Origin: Treponema sp. UBA3819
GTDB taxonomy: Bacteria; Spirochaetota; Spirochaetia; Treponematales; Treponemataceae
DNA: 9,931 bases
Direction of reading: 5' to 3'
Assembly (NCBI GenBank): GCA_002369025.1
Contig: DFDV01000216.1
Span: 1 to 9,931, forward strand
Below, piece by piece: positions 1 to 7,003 of the stretch; position 1 is the stretch's first letter; every line of letters starts with the position of its first letter. A program made the position numbers and the translations under genes. A model generated the notes under the pieces. The model saw only the letters and a program-made list of their open reading frames with translations, did not search any database and was not told the origin of the DNA.

Positions 1-593
1 CCATGGTCATCCAGAACACGAACACGCATAGTTACGCCTGCCGCAACCTGTCCAGTCCATTTGTTTCCGCGGACATTAACCTTCTGAAATTTGAATTCAG
101 CAAATATCAGGCTTTTTGCCCCCATGTCTTTTGTAAAACTGCGGGCCCTCATGGAACCGGCTTTCATAAAGTCCTTTGTACCTGTTGCTTTTACGCGGGC
201 TTCAAGAATGTTAAAAATGTTTTCCCGTGAATCAGTGTATTCCCTTGAATGCTGAACAGTGTCTTTAGGAACAACTTCAAAACCGCCGACTTCTTCCAGA
301 AGGCTGTTAAAGGCATCATAGGCATAGTCGATGCGGTCCTGACCGGAAGTAAATTCAATATTATTGCCGCCGATAAGCTTGTTTACCAGTGTTGTAAGGG
401 TTCCGTCCTGATTCTTATCCGGATCTGCTGCATTGGGATCGTCGCCGTCCCTCCATGGCAGGGAATGATTTCCTACAACCGTAACAACTGCAATCGGTGT
501 ATGTTCCTCAAGAGCGATGGGCGCAGATTTACAGCCCGAAAGACATGCAGTTAATGCAAGAAGAGTGAGTACAAGAAAAATTGATTTTTTCAT
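1..593 (-). CDS. Hypothetical lipoprotein, 3' end cut by window edge
   Basis: I do not recognise the family. The frame is open from an ATG at 593 to the left edge (197 codons visible). The protein starts with a Lys-Lys n-region and a Leu-rich hydrophobic segment (about residues 4-16). Two overlapping lipobox candidates follow: L14-T-A-C17 and L18-S-G-C21. LSGC followed by Lys is the more typical, so I infer an envelope lipoprotein. Residues 49-64 are Asp-rich and contain D59-x-N61-x-D63-G64, like the start of a calcium-binding EF-hand or dockerin loop. The visible C-terminal part alternates hydrophobic and polar residues (about 160-195), suggesting beta strands. A possible Shine-Dalgarno AGGGG lies near 604-608. 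The gene has its own upstream region after a terminator, so it is probably expressed separately from the regulator gene before it. The function is unknown. Confidence 0.8.
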   Translation of the reverse strand, partial: MKKSIFLVLTLLALTACLSGCKSAPIALEEHTPIAVVTVVGNHSLPWRDGDDPNAADPDKNQDGTLTTLVNKLIGGNNIEFTSGQDRIDYAYDAFNSLLEEVGGFEVVPKDTVQHSREYTDSRENIFNILEARVKATGTKDFMKAGSMRARSFTKDMGAKSLIFAEFKFQKVNVRGNKWTGQVAAGVTMRVRVLDDH

Positions 594-613
594 AAAAAAG
601 GAATCCCCTACTG

Positions 614-674
614 TTTATAATATGTAATGACAGTATATCAAAGCGATAAAGTAAAGTCCATTACATATTATAAA
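614..674. repeat. Perfect 16-bp inverted repeat upstream of the lipoprotein gene
   Basis: TTTATAATATGTAATG at 614-629 is the exact reverse complement of 659-674, with a 29-base spacer. Both arms are AT-rich and each carries TATAAT. The repeat lies in the 141-base gap between the regulator stop and the lipoprotein start. It could be a paired operator, an RNA hairpin in the leader, or two oppositely facing -10 elements. I cannot choose between these from sequence alone. Confidence 0.75.
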
Positions 675-699
675 ACCCCGGAGAAAAAAATCGTTACAA
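667..699 (-). promoter_or_regulatory. Candidate promoter for the lipoprotein gene
   Basis: On the minus strand a consensus TATAAT occupies 672-667. The best -35-like hexamer, TTGTAA at 699-694, is 21 bases away, which is longer than the usual 16-18. The -10 is therefore convincing and the -35 is not. Initiation near 660 would give a leader of roughly 65 bases. The -10 lies inside the right arm of the inverted repeat, so a protein bound there could block transcription. Confidence 0.35.
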
Positions 700-725
700 A
701 AGGCGGGGAAAAAATTTTCCCCGCC
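698..725 (-). terminator. Intrinsic terminator of the regulator gene
   Basis: Eleven complementary bases (702-712 with 715-725) form a very GC-rich stem, GGCGGGG paired with CCCCGCC plus A-T pairs near the loop. On the minus strand the stem is followed by TTTT at 701-698. It begins ten bases after the regulator stop codon, so it should end that transcript and insulate the lipoprotein gene. The T run is short, but a second T run follows a few bases later. Confidence 0.8.
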
Positions 726-734
726 CCTTTGATT

Positions 735-1448
735 TTAGCACTGCACCATTTTGTATCGTCCAAAGGAAGTCCTGATAATGGTAAAATTACTCAATGTATC
801 AGACTGAATGTATTTTTTCAGCCGGGAGACATAGGAATAGACAGATGAAGTTTGAATTGAATCCTTCAGGTGACGGTTCCGTATTTTGCGTGACATATCT
901 TTTATGGATATTTCCTTGCTCAGATTTCCGTAAAAGTATTCAAAAAGCGTAAAAATCATCGGCGGCATTTTGCTTCTGATTCGGAATGTATTCAGGTCAA
1001 AGCCTGCGCCGTCACAGTCCCCGGCTTTTTCAAGAGGCAGAGGCGGACGCAGGAGAGAAATATGAGGACGAATAGCCGGTTCCTCAATCAAATCAGATAA
1101 AATCCGGAAAACCGGAATAAAGTCATGAAATTCTTCATTTTCATACAGTCTTTCATTCTGGCTGATCCAGTAACTGACCCGGTTTTCCGCACAGGGATAA
1201 GGATCATTGTAAAAAATGACCGGAACATGCTTTTGCATTTTTTGCAGGCTCTCAAAAAAATCAAACATGAGATGCCGGAATTCACAAAAATCGCAGACCA
1301 GCAGATCTGTCTGAACAGAACCATTTTGTAACTGCAGGAAAAAAGTGATAAAATCTGACTGTACATGACAGACCATTCCTTCCTGCTCCAACTTTTCGGC
1401 AAAAAGAGCGCAGAGTTCCGGCTCCCTTGTCACAAAAGCAACTTCCAT
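735..1448 (-). CDS. Orphan OmpR-like regulator with atypical receiver domain
   Basis: This 237-residue protein has the length and layout of an OmpR/PhoB response regulator: an N-terminal receiver-like domain (about 1-120) and a C-terminal winged helix (about 155-235). The winged helix shows the family pattern of a recognition helix ending S202-V-Y-S-Y-V-S-R-L-K-K followed by a beta hairpin, I225-R-T-S-F-G-R-Y-K. In the receiver, D53 in V-C-D-F sits where the phosphoacceptor Asp is expected. The usual acidic pair after strand 1 is missing (V6-T-R-E-P), and the conserved Thr/Ser position appears to be Tyr80. Phosphorylation by a standard kinase is therefore doubtful. No histidine kinase gene lies beside it. 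The start is ATG at 1448 with GGGGG seven bases upstream. A strong terminator follows the stop. I infer a DNA-binding regulator; its targets and signal are unknown. Confidence 0.8.
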   Translation of the reverse strand: MEVAFVTREPELCALFAEKLEQEGMVCHVQSDFITFFLQLQNGSVQTDLLVCDFCEFRHLMFDFFESLQKMQKHVPVIFYNDPYPCAENRVSYWISQNERLYENEEFHDFIPVFRILSDLIEEPAIRPHISLLRPPLPLEKAGDCDGAGFDLNTFRIRSKMPPMIFTLFEYFYGNLSKEISIKDMSRKIRNRHLKDSIQTSSVYSYVSRLKKYIQSDTLSNFTIIRTSFGRYKMVQC

Positions 1449-1497
1449 ACTGATACCCCCAATTTTAAATAGATTGTTATATTTAAGTATCGGTATG
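1446..1497 (-). promoter_or_regulatory. Inverted repeat covering start codon and SD of the regulator gene
   Basis: CATACTGATAC (1446-1456) pairs with GTATCGGTATG (1487-1497) with one non-Watson-Crick position. TTAAATA (1465-1471) pairs exactly with TATTTAA (1480-1486). The apical loop is 1472-1479. The eight bases 1457-1464, which include the GGGGG Shine-Dalgarno on the minus strand, form a one-sided bulge. The start codon (1448-1446) is inside the outer stem. It could be a translational control hairpin or an operator for autoregulation. The structure is seen directly; the role is inferred. Confidence 0.5.
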
Positions 1498-1518
1498 TTA
1501 GCCTGTCTGTCTTATGGC

Positions 1519-1559
1519 AAAAAAAATCCCTGCCTCTGCAGCATACAGAAACAGGGATT
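1519..1559 (-). terminator. Intrinsic terminator directly after tRNA-Leu
   Basis: On the minus strand AATCCCTG (1559-1552) pairs with CAGGGATT (1532-1525), and the transcript continues as an uninterrupted T run to 1519. The first stem base is the tRNA discriminator A, so terminator and tRNA share their junction. Because I find no terminator after the exporter genes, this site may also stop read-through from them. Confidence 0.85.
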
Positions 1560-1646
1560 GCCGGGAACCGGAATCGAACCGGCACGGAGGTTTTCGCTTC
1601 CGAGGGATTTTAAGTCCCTTGTGTCTACCTATTCCACCATCCCGGC
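1559..1646 (-). tRNA. tRNA-Leu (anticodon UAA)
   Basis: The 88-base cloverleaf has acceptor arms GCCGGGA (1646-1640) and TCCCGGC (1566-1560) with discriminator A at 1559. The anticodon stem AGGGA/TCCCT encloses the loop CTTAAAA, placing anticodon TAA at 1612-1610, which reads UUA. A long variable arm with CGGA and TCCG ends marks it as a class II tRNA. The T arm has the loop TTCGATT. Leucine identity fits the anticodon, the long variable arm and the discriminator A. The CCA end is not encoded and must be added by the CCA-adding enzyme. The gene has its own promoter and terminator. Confidence 0.97.
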
Positions 1647-1656
1647 GGATAAAAAT

Positions 1657-1685
1657 ACTATAACGAAAATCCCTGTCTTTTTCAA
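1657..1685 (-). promoter_or_regulatory. Sigma70-type promoter of tRNA-Leu
   Basis: On the minus strand TTGAAA (1685-1680) and TATAGT (1662-1657) are separated by exactly 17 bases, close to consensus. Ten bases separate the -10 from the mature tRNA 5' end, so only a very short leader needs removal by RNase P. Confidence 0.8.
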
Positions 1686-1721
1686 GCGGATAGATGAATA
1701 CAGGCGGTTGGAAGGGTCCCG

Positions 1722-3569
1722 TCAGGTCGAGAGGCCTGCGAACTGGCGGCTGTAGAGTTTGTAGTATTCGCCTTTTTGAGCGAGGAGCTGCTCGTGGCTG
1801 CCGGCTTCGGCGATTTCTCCGTCAGCCAGGACGACAATGAGGTCTGCATCGCGTATGGTGGACAGGCGGTGGGCAATAACGATGGATGTGCGGTTTTTCA
1901 TCAGATTGGTAAGGGCGGTCTGAATGCGCATTTCCGTGCGGGTGTCAACATTGCTGGTAGCTTCGTCAAGAATCAGTACCGGAGACTGAGCAAGAACTGC
2001 ACGGGCAATGGCAAGAAGCTGTCTCTGCCCTTCACTCAGATTTGAGCCGCTTTCAGAAAGCACTGTGTCGTAGCCCTGAGGAAGCTGGCTGATAAAATAA
2101 TCGCACATGGCGGTACGGGCAGCAGAACGAATTTCTTCATCACCAGCACCTTCTGAACCAAAAGCGATATTGTTGCGGATGCTGTCCTTGAAAAGTACGG
2201 TATCCTGAAGCACAATGGAAACTGCATTGCGGAGAGCTGACTTGGAGAGGCTTGTAATATCTTTTCCGTCCAGAAAAATCCTTCCGCCGTTCAGTTCGTA
2301 AAAGCGCATGAGCAGATTGACCACGGTCGTCTTTCCGCTTCCCGTTGCACCGACAAGGGCAATTTTTTGTCCCGGCTTTACATGGAGATTAAAATCTTTC
2401 AGAACCGGATGCCCCGCAGAATAGCCGAACTGCAGATGCTCAAAAAAGATTTCTCCGCCGGCAGGAAGGGCAAGGCTTTCTTTTCCCTCATCAATTTCGT
2501 CAGGAGTGTCCAGAATCTCAAAAATGCGTTCAGCTCCGGCCAGGGCAGACAGAATGCCTGCATACTGGTCGGCAATCATGTTTACGGGGTGGTTCAGTTT
2601 TTTTGAATACAAAAGCAGGGCCTGTATGGTTCCCACAGTCATAGAAGATTTTCCGCTTATCATCAGAAATCCACCGATTCCCGCAATCAGCACATACTGC
2701 AGATTTCCCAAAAAATTGGTAATGGGGCCGACGATTGAACCAAGCACTTTAGAAACAATGCTGTTGTGCTTCAGTTCTGCAGACACTTCGGTAAAGCGCT
2801 TTATGGCGGCCTCTTCCCGATTATATGAAAGCAGAGTCCGGTATGCGGTCACTTTTTCTTCTACTTCGCCGTTCAATTCTCCCAGAAGCTGCTGCTGGCG
2901 CAGATAGTATTTTCTCATCCATTTGGAAAGCCGTGTAGTAATACACATAATGGCAGGAACGGTCACCATGGAAATTAAGGTAATGCGCAGGCTGTACATG
3001 CTCATCATGACAAGGGAACCTGTAAGGGTAAGCAGGGCAGAAAAAAGAGCGGCGACAGACTGGGATACCGCCGTAGAAATATTGTCTGCGTCGTTTGTCA
3101 TGCGGCTCATCAGGTCGCCGTGCCTGTGGGAATCCGTGTAGGAAACTGGCAGACGGGAAATCTTTGCAAAGAGATTCTGACGGATAAGATAGACTGTCTC
3201 TTGGGAGAGTTTTGCCGCAAGCCGCCCCTGCAGATAGGAAACTGCCACAATCAGCATAAAAATAGAAGCAAGTATGCCAAGATAACGGAAGCAGGAGGAA
3301 AAATCTACAGACAGATGGCCGTCAGTATAGGAAATGGTGTCCAGGGCCTTTTGCTGCAGGAAGGGCGAAGAAATTTCCCCTGCCGTTGCAATCAGCATGC
3401 AGAAAAGCAGGGCAAAGAAAAGAGACTTATTCTTTCCGATATAGCCAAAAAGGCGGAACAGTGCTTTCTTCCTGTTTTTGGGTTTTTCACCCCTCATGCG
3501 GCTTGCCATATGGGCACCGGGACCTGCCCCTGGCGTTCTTCCGTTCATCTGAATCTGAGGTCCAGCCAT
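1722..3569 (-). CDS. ABC exporter half-transporter, catalytically canonical subunit
   Basis: This 615-residue protein is a fused permease-ATPase of the type I ABC exporter (MsbA/multidrug) family. A basic, Gly/Pro-rich cytoplasmic tail (1-47) precedes about six membrane helices (roughly 48-325) and a nucleotide-binding domain (roughly 370-610). That domain has Walker A G407-A-T-G-S-G-K-T-T, Q-loop Q455, a signature LSEGQ (511-515), Walker B V-L-I-L-D535 with catalytic E536, and H-loop H567. All residues needed for hydrolysis are present, but the signature has Glu where its partner has Gly. The ATG overlaps the stop of the preceding half-transporter in TAATG, with a G-rich Shine-Dalgarno a few bases upstream, so translation should be coupled and subunits made in equal amounts. 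I infer that it works as a heterodimer with that partner, pumping an unknown compound out of the cytoplasm. The substrate cannot be read from the sequence. Confidence 0.95.
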   Translation of the reverse strand: MAGPQIQMNGRTPGAGPGAHMASRMRGEKPKNRKKALFRLFGYIGKNKSLFFALLFCMLIATAGEISSPFLQQKALDTISYTDGHLSVDFSSCFRYLGILASIFMLIVAVSYLQGRLAAKLSQETVYLIRQNLFAKISRLPVSYTDSHRHGDLMSRMTNDADNISTAVSQSVAALFSALLTLTGSLVMMSMYSLRITLISMVTVPAIMCITTRLSKWMRKYYLRQQQLLGELNGEVEEKVTAYRTLLSYNREEAAIKRFTEVSAELKHNSIVSKVLGSIVGPITNFLGNLQYVLIAGIGGFLMISGKSSMTVGTIQALLLYSKKLNHPVNMIADQYAGILSALAGAERIFEILDTPDEIDEGKESLALPAGGEIFFEHLQFGYSAGHPVLKDFNLHVKPGQKIALVGATGSGKTTVVNLLMRFYELNGGRIFLDGKDITSLSKSALRNAVSIVLQDTVLFKDSIRNNIAFGSEGAGDEEIRSAARTAMCDYFISQLPQGYDTVLSESGSNLSEGQRQLLAIARAVLAQSPVLILDEATSNVDTRTEMRIQTALTNLMKNRTSIVIAHRLSTIRDADLIVVLADGEIAEAGSHEQLLAQKGEYYKLYSRQFAGLST

Positions 3570-5440
3570 TACACTCCCCCCGTCTGAGGCTGTTCAATAA
3601 GGGCTCCAGTCTTTATCTGTGAATCATAAATTTCCCGGTAAGTCTCTGAAATACGCAGCAGTTCGTCATGCGGGGCACAAAAGGAGCAGGTTCCGTCATT
3701 TTCTATCACGGCAATTCTGTCCGCAGACTTTACGCTGGCAATGCGCTGGGCAACCATGATGACTGTCGTTCCGCCATAATCTTTTTTCAGGGCGGCATGA
3801 AATTTTTCTTCCGTCGCCAGATCAAGGGCACTGGTGGCGTCATCAAGAATCAGGATTTCGGGTCTGCGTACCAGGGCACGGGCTATGGAAAGTCTTTGTT
3901 TTTGCCCGCCGGACAAGGAGTTTCCCCGCTCTGCGATAAAGGTATTGTAGCCGTCCTCTTTTGCAGAAATAAATTCATCTGCCTGGGCCGCCTTTGCCGC
4001 CTGCACTATCTCTTCGTCACTAGCGTCTTCCTTTGAAAAGACAATATTTTCTTTTATCGAGGCGGAAAAAAGTTCGCTCTTCTGCATTACAAAACCGAGT
4101 TTTGACCGCAAATCTTTTTGACGGTAGTCCCGGACATTTTTTCCATCCACATACACATTTCCCTCACTTGCATCATAAAAGCGGGGAATAAGGGAAACAA
4201 GTGAACTTTTTCCTGCACCAGTTGAACCGATTATGGCAAAAGTTTCTCCCCGCCTGACACGAAATGTAATATCTTTAAGGACCAGTTTTCCCGTCGCCTG
4301 TGGATAGGCAAAACTTACATGATCAAATGAAAGGGCATAGTCGCCAGCCTCAGGAGAAAGAGGACTAGCAGTCTGTCCGCTTTTTTCGTTAGTTTCGATT
4401 TTTCCGTTTTTTTCTTCCGGATCCCTGACTACAGGCTGAGTTTCAAGCACGGCATTTATACGGGCGGCAGAAACCTGAGCGCGGGTAACAGACTGCAGGA
4501 GATTTGTTGCCATGATGAGGGAACGGACTGCCTGAGTAGTATAGGTAACCGCCGCCATAATGGCACCCGTTGTCATGGCTTTCCCCAGACCAATGGCACG
4601 ACAGCCGATAAAAATAACCAGCAGGACGCCGAAATTCATCATAAACTGCATGACGGGAGGCAGTCTTGCCATCAGATTAAAAACATCAAGATTTACTTTT
4701 TTGTAGCGGCTGTCTGCCTGAGTAAAGCGGTCGTATTCGTAGTCTTCGCGCACATAAGCCTTGATGACTCTGGCCCCGCCTGTATTTTCCTGAACAATCA
4801 GATTTATGGTGTCCAGTCGCTTCTGTGCTTCCTTAAAGAGTGGAAGGGCTTTTTTCAGCACAATGTAGATAAAAAGGGCTACCGTCGGAATAATCGTAAG
4901 CACAATCATGCCAAATTCCACATGCAGGGAAAAGAGCATAACCATGCCGCCGAACATAAACATGGGCGGTCTGACAAAACTGCGGAGCAGCTGCTGCATA
5001 AAGTCAACCACCACCGTAATGTCATTGGTAAGCCGCGTTACAAGTGAACCAGTAGTAAAGGCATCAGTCTGTTCTATGGACAGAGACATAACTTTTTCGT
5101 AGGCCGCACATCGTAAATCGTGACCAAAGCCCTGTGCCGCTTTCTGTGTGACATAGGAGCAGAAGACGCCGAAAAAGCCGCCGACCAGAGTGATGGCCAG
5201 CATGAGCAGGCCCAGCATGACAATCAGCTGCAGGCGGGAAATTTCTGCTCCGCCGGCAAAAATGATGAGACGGGCCAGCAGACCAGAAGCATTTGCCCCG
5301 TTCATATCCATGCCCAGTATCCCGAAGTTTACGATAAAGGACATAAAATAGGGCAAGAGGAGGTCACAGGCGACCTCCCCTACCATGAGAAGCGGAGCAC
5401 AAATCATCAGTGCCCGATACGGGCGCGTAAATTCTCTCAA
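3569..5440 (-). CDS. ABC exporter half-transporter with degenerate ATP site
   Basis: This 623-residue fused permease-ATPase belongs to the same exporter family as the next gene. The membrane part spans about residues 10-320 and the ATPase domain about 368-600, with Walker A G405-S-T-G-A-G-K-S, Q-loop Q453 and a perfect LSGGQ (509-513). Two key residues differ: the Walker B Asp533 is followed by D534 instead of the catalytic Glu, and Q565 replaces the H-loop His. In heterodimeric exporters such as TM287/288 this subunit supplies the degenerate site and lends its intact LSGGQ to the partner's active site. A charged linker (about 342-366) precedes the ATPase domain. The start is a TTG at 5440, the only plausible one: an in-frame stop lies 18 codons upstream with no ATG, GTG or TTG between. 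It overlaps the htrA stop as TTGA. Initiation probably relies on ribosomes finishing htrA. Confidence 0.93.
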   Translation of the reverse strand: MREFTRPYRALMICAPLLMVGEVACDLLLPYFMSFIVNFGILGMDMNGANASGLLARLIIFAGGAEISRLQLIVMLGLLMLAITLVGGFFGVFCSYVTQKAAQGFGHDLRCAAYEKVMSLSIEQTDAFTTGSLVTRLTNDITVVVDFMQQLLRSFVRPPMFMFGGMVMLFSLHVEFGMIVLTIIPTVALFIYIVLKKALPLFKEAQKRLDTINLIVQENTGGARVIKAYVREDYEYDRFTQADSRYKKVNLDVFNLMARLPPVMQFMMNFGVLLVIFIGCRAIGLGKAMTTGAIMAAVTYTTQAVRSLIMATNLLQSVTRAQVSAARINAVLETQPVVRDPEEKNGKIETNEKSGQTASPLSPEAGDYALSFDHVSFAYPQATGKLVLKDITFRVRRGETFAIIGSTGAGKSSLVSLIPRFYDASEGNVYVDGKNVRDYRQKDLRSKLGFVMQKSELFSASIKENIVFSKEDASDEEIVQAAKAAQADEFISAKEDGYNTFIAERGNSLSGGQKQRLSIARALVRRPEILILDDATSALDLATEEKFHAALKKDYGGTTVIMVAQRIASVKSADRIAVIENDGTCSFCAPHDELLRISETYREIYDSQIKTGALIEQPQTGGV

Positions 5441-6945
5441 TTTCCTACTTTGTAGTGTCCAGTAGTAATCGTGTGACCATCGTTGTATACGTCAAACCAG
5501 ATTTCCTTGTTGTTGCTCAAATCAAGGGCATCATAGAATTCGGATACATTTGTCACTTTCTTGTCGTTTACCGCAGTAATGACATCACCGTTCTGCAAAC
5601 GAAGTGCTGCTGCAGGAGATTTTTCCAGTACATTGGTAACAAGAACACCCTTCACTTTCTTGTCGTCAATCTTCAGTTCTTCACGAACCTTGTCTGTAAG
5701 CGGGCTTGCAATGAATCCCGGCCAGAGTTTGCTGTTGTCCGTAGAAGTTTCTTTTGTGCGTTCTTCAATCTTGACGGTAACAGTCTTTTCTTTGCCACCG
5801 CGGATAACCTTGAAGGTTGCAGTTTCATTTGCCGGGAGATATCCGACTTCACGGACAAATTCATACTGACTCTTTACCTTCTTTCCGTTCAGTTCGATAA
5901 CAAAGTCACCGGCCTGCATGCCACCCTTGTATGCGGGAGAATCAATGAAGACCTGTGAAGCAAATGCACCGTCCTTGTTCTTCAAGCCAAGCGCATCCTT
6001 GTAGTCGGGAGTGATTTCTACCAGAGAAACACCCAGCCAGCCATAAGTGATTTTACCCTTATTGATAAAGTCTTCAATTGCACGCTTTACACTGTTGATC
6101 GGCAGGGCAAATCCCAGTCCCTGACTTCCGCCAGACTGACTTGCAATCCATGTGTTGATACCGATTACTTCACCGTAGATGTTTACCAGTGCGCCGCCAG
6201 AGTTACCCTGATTGATTGCGGCATCGGTCTGGATAAAGTCATTCATGTTGCCGATTCCTGCGCCACTGCGTCCCGTAGCACTGATAATACCCTGAGTCAC
6301 AGACTGGCTGTAGCCGAGGGGAGCACCCATAGCCAGACAGATGTCACCAGTCTGAACCTTGTCAGAATCGCCCAGAGTTGCCACTACGATATTTGAATCC
6401 TTTTTTGCCTCAAAAGAAACCAGAGCGATGTCCTGTCTTTCATCAGCACCAACCAGTTTGCCTTCAAATTCCTGACCGTCATTCAGTTTGACTGAAATCT
6501 GTGTAGCAGTACCCGCAACGTGATTGTTGGTCAGTACATAGACTGTATCACCGGTTCTGCGCACGATGACTCCGGACCCCAGTCCCTTCTGTTCGTATTC
6601 GCGGGTTTTACCCTTTTCGCGGCCGTTTTCATCCTGATTGGGAAATCCGAAGAAGAAGAAGGGCAGATCATCAAAGGGAGACGCCTTTACTTCTTTCTTT
6701 TCTGTAACGTCAATTTCTACAACTGACGGAAGTACACCGGTACTGATTGAACGGAATGAATTCTGCAGTGCCTCAATCACTTTCAGACTGTCAGCAGGAA
6801 TAGAAACTGCAGGTGTCGTATCAGCAAATGCCGTATCAGCCGTTCCCTGCACTTTTGTCTTTGCACAAGACATTGAAACAGCGGCGAAGGCAAATGCTCC
6901 TGCCGCAACCATTGCTAAAATTCTTTTTGTCCAGGTTTTCATCAT
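5437..6945 (-). CDS. htrA: HtrA/DegP-type serine protease with two PDZ domains
   Basis: This 502-residue envelope protease should degrade or process misfolded exported proteins. The trypsin-like domain (about 65-295) has a complete catalytic triad: H142 in T-N-N-H-V, D172 in R-Q-D-I-A-L and S249 in G-N-S-G-G. A loop rich in Phe and Asp (about 88-105) before the catalytic core resembles the LA loop of DegP-type proteases. Two PDZ domains follow, at roughly 302-395 and 408-495, the full DegP-like layout. The N-terminus has a basic start and hydrophobic core ending V23-S-M-S-C27. This resembles a relaxed spirochaetal lipobox, so the enzyme may be membrane-anchored; otherwise it is a periplasmic protein with an ordinary signal peptide. 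The first of two adjacent ATGs is chosen because GGGAGGA lies at a good distance. A promoter lies upstream. Its stop overlaps the start of an ABC exporter gene, making it the first gene of a three-gene unit. Confidence 0.95.
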   Translation of the reverse strand: MMKTWTKRILAMVAAGAFAFAAVSMSCAKTKVQGTADTAFADTTPAVSIPADSLKVIEALQNSFRSISTGVLPSVVEIDVTEKKEVKASPFDDLPFFFFGFPNQDENGREKGKTREYEQKGLGSGVIVRRTGDTVYVLTNNHVAGTATQISVKLNDGQEFEGKLVGADERQDIALVSFEAKKDSNIVVATLGDSDKVQTGDICLAMGAPLGYSQSVTQGIISATGRSGAGIGNMNDFIQTDAAINQGNSGGALVNIYGEVIGINTWIASQSGGSQGLGFALPINSVKRAIEDFINKGKITYGWLGVSLVEITPDYKDALGLKNKDGAFASQVFIDSPAYKGGMQAGDFVIELNGKKVKSQYEFVREVGYLPANETATFKVIRGGKEKTVTVKIEERTKETSTDNSKLWPGFIASPLTDKVREELKIDDKKVKGVLVTNVLEKSPAAALRLQNGDVITAVNDKKVTNVSEFYDALDLSNNKEIWFDVYNDGHTITTGHYKVGN

Positions 6946-7003
6946 ATTTGAAAATCCTCCCTGTTTTTATCTTCAGTGGTTTTCCCACGTTTCTTCTATA
7001 AAG

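Noticed and set aside
732..745. A TTAGCACT stretch resembling half of the CIRCE heat-shock operator.
   Set aside because: The second half-site is absent and the stretch is the end of the regulator coding sequence.
249..848. Plus-strand open frames at the left end and many others across the window.
   Set aside because: They lie opposite clear minus-strand genes or in the regulatory gap, lack convincing ribosome-binding sites and show no recognisable protein features.
1523..1675. Ten-base direct repeat AAAATCCCTG on both sides of the tRNA (1523-1532 and 1666-1675), like attachment sites.
   Set aside because: One copy is the terminator stem and the other lies in the tRNA promoter spacer. No integrase or foreign gene is present, so shared short sequence is the simpler explanation.
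3569..5440. The half-transporter as a decaying pseudogene, because Walker B Glu and H-loop His are replaced.
   Set aside because: The frame is intact, Walker A and LSGGQ are perfect, and the changes match the known degenerate subunit of heterodimeric exporters.
6976..6988. Small hairpin GTGG/CCAC in the htrA leader as a thermosensor.
   Set aside because: Four pairs that do not cover the Shine-Dalgarno or the start codon are not enough to claim control.
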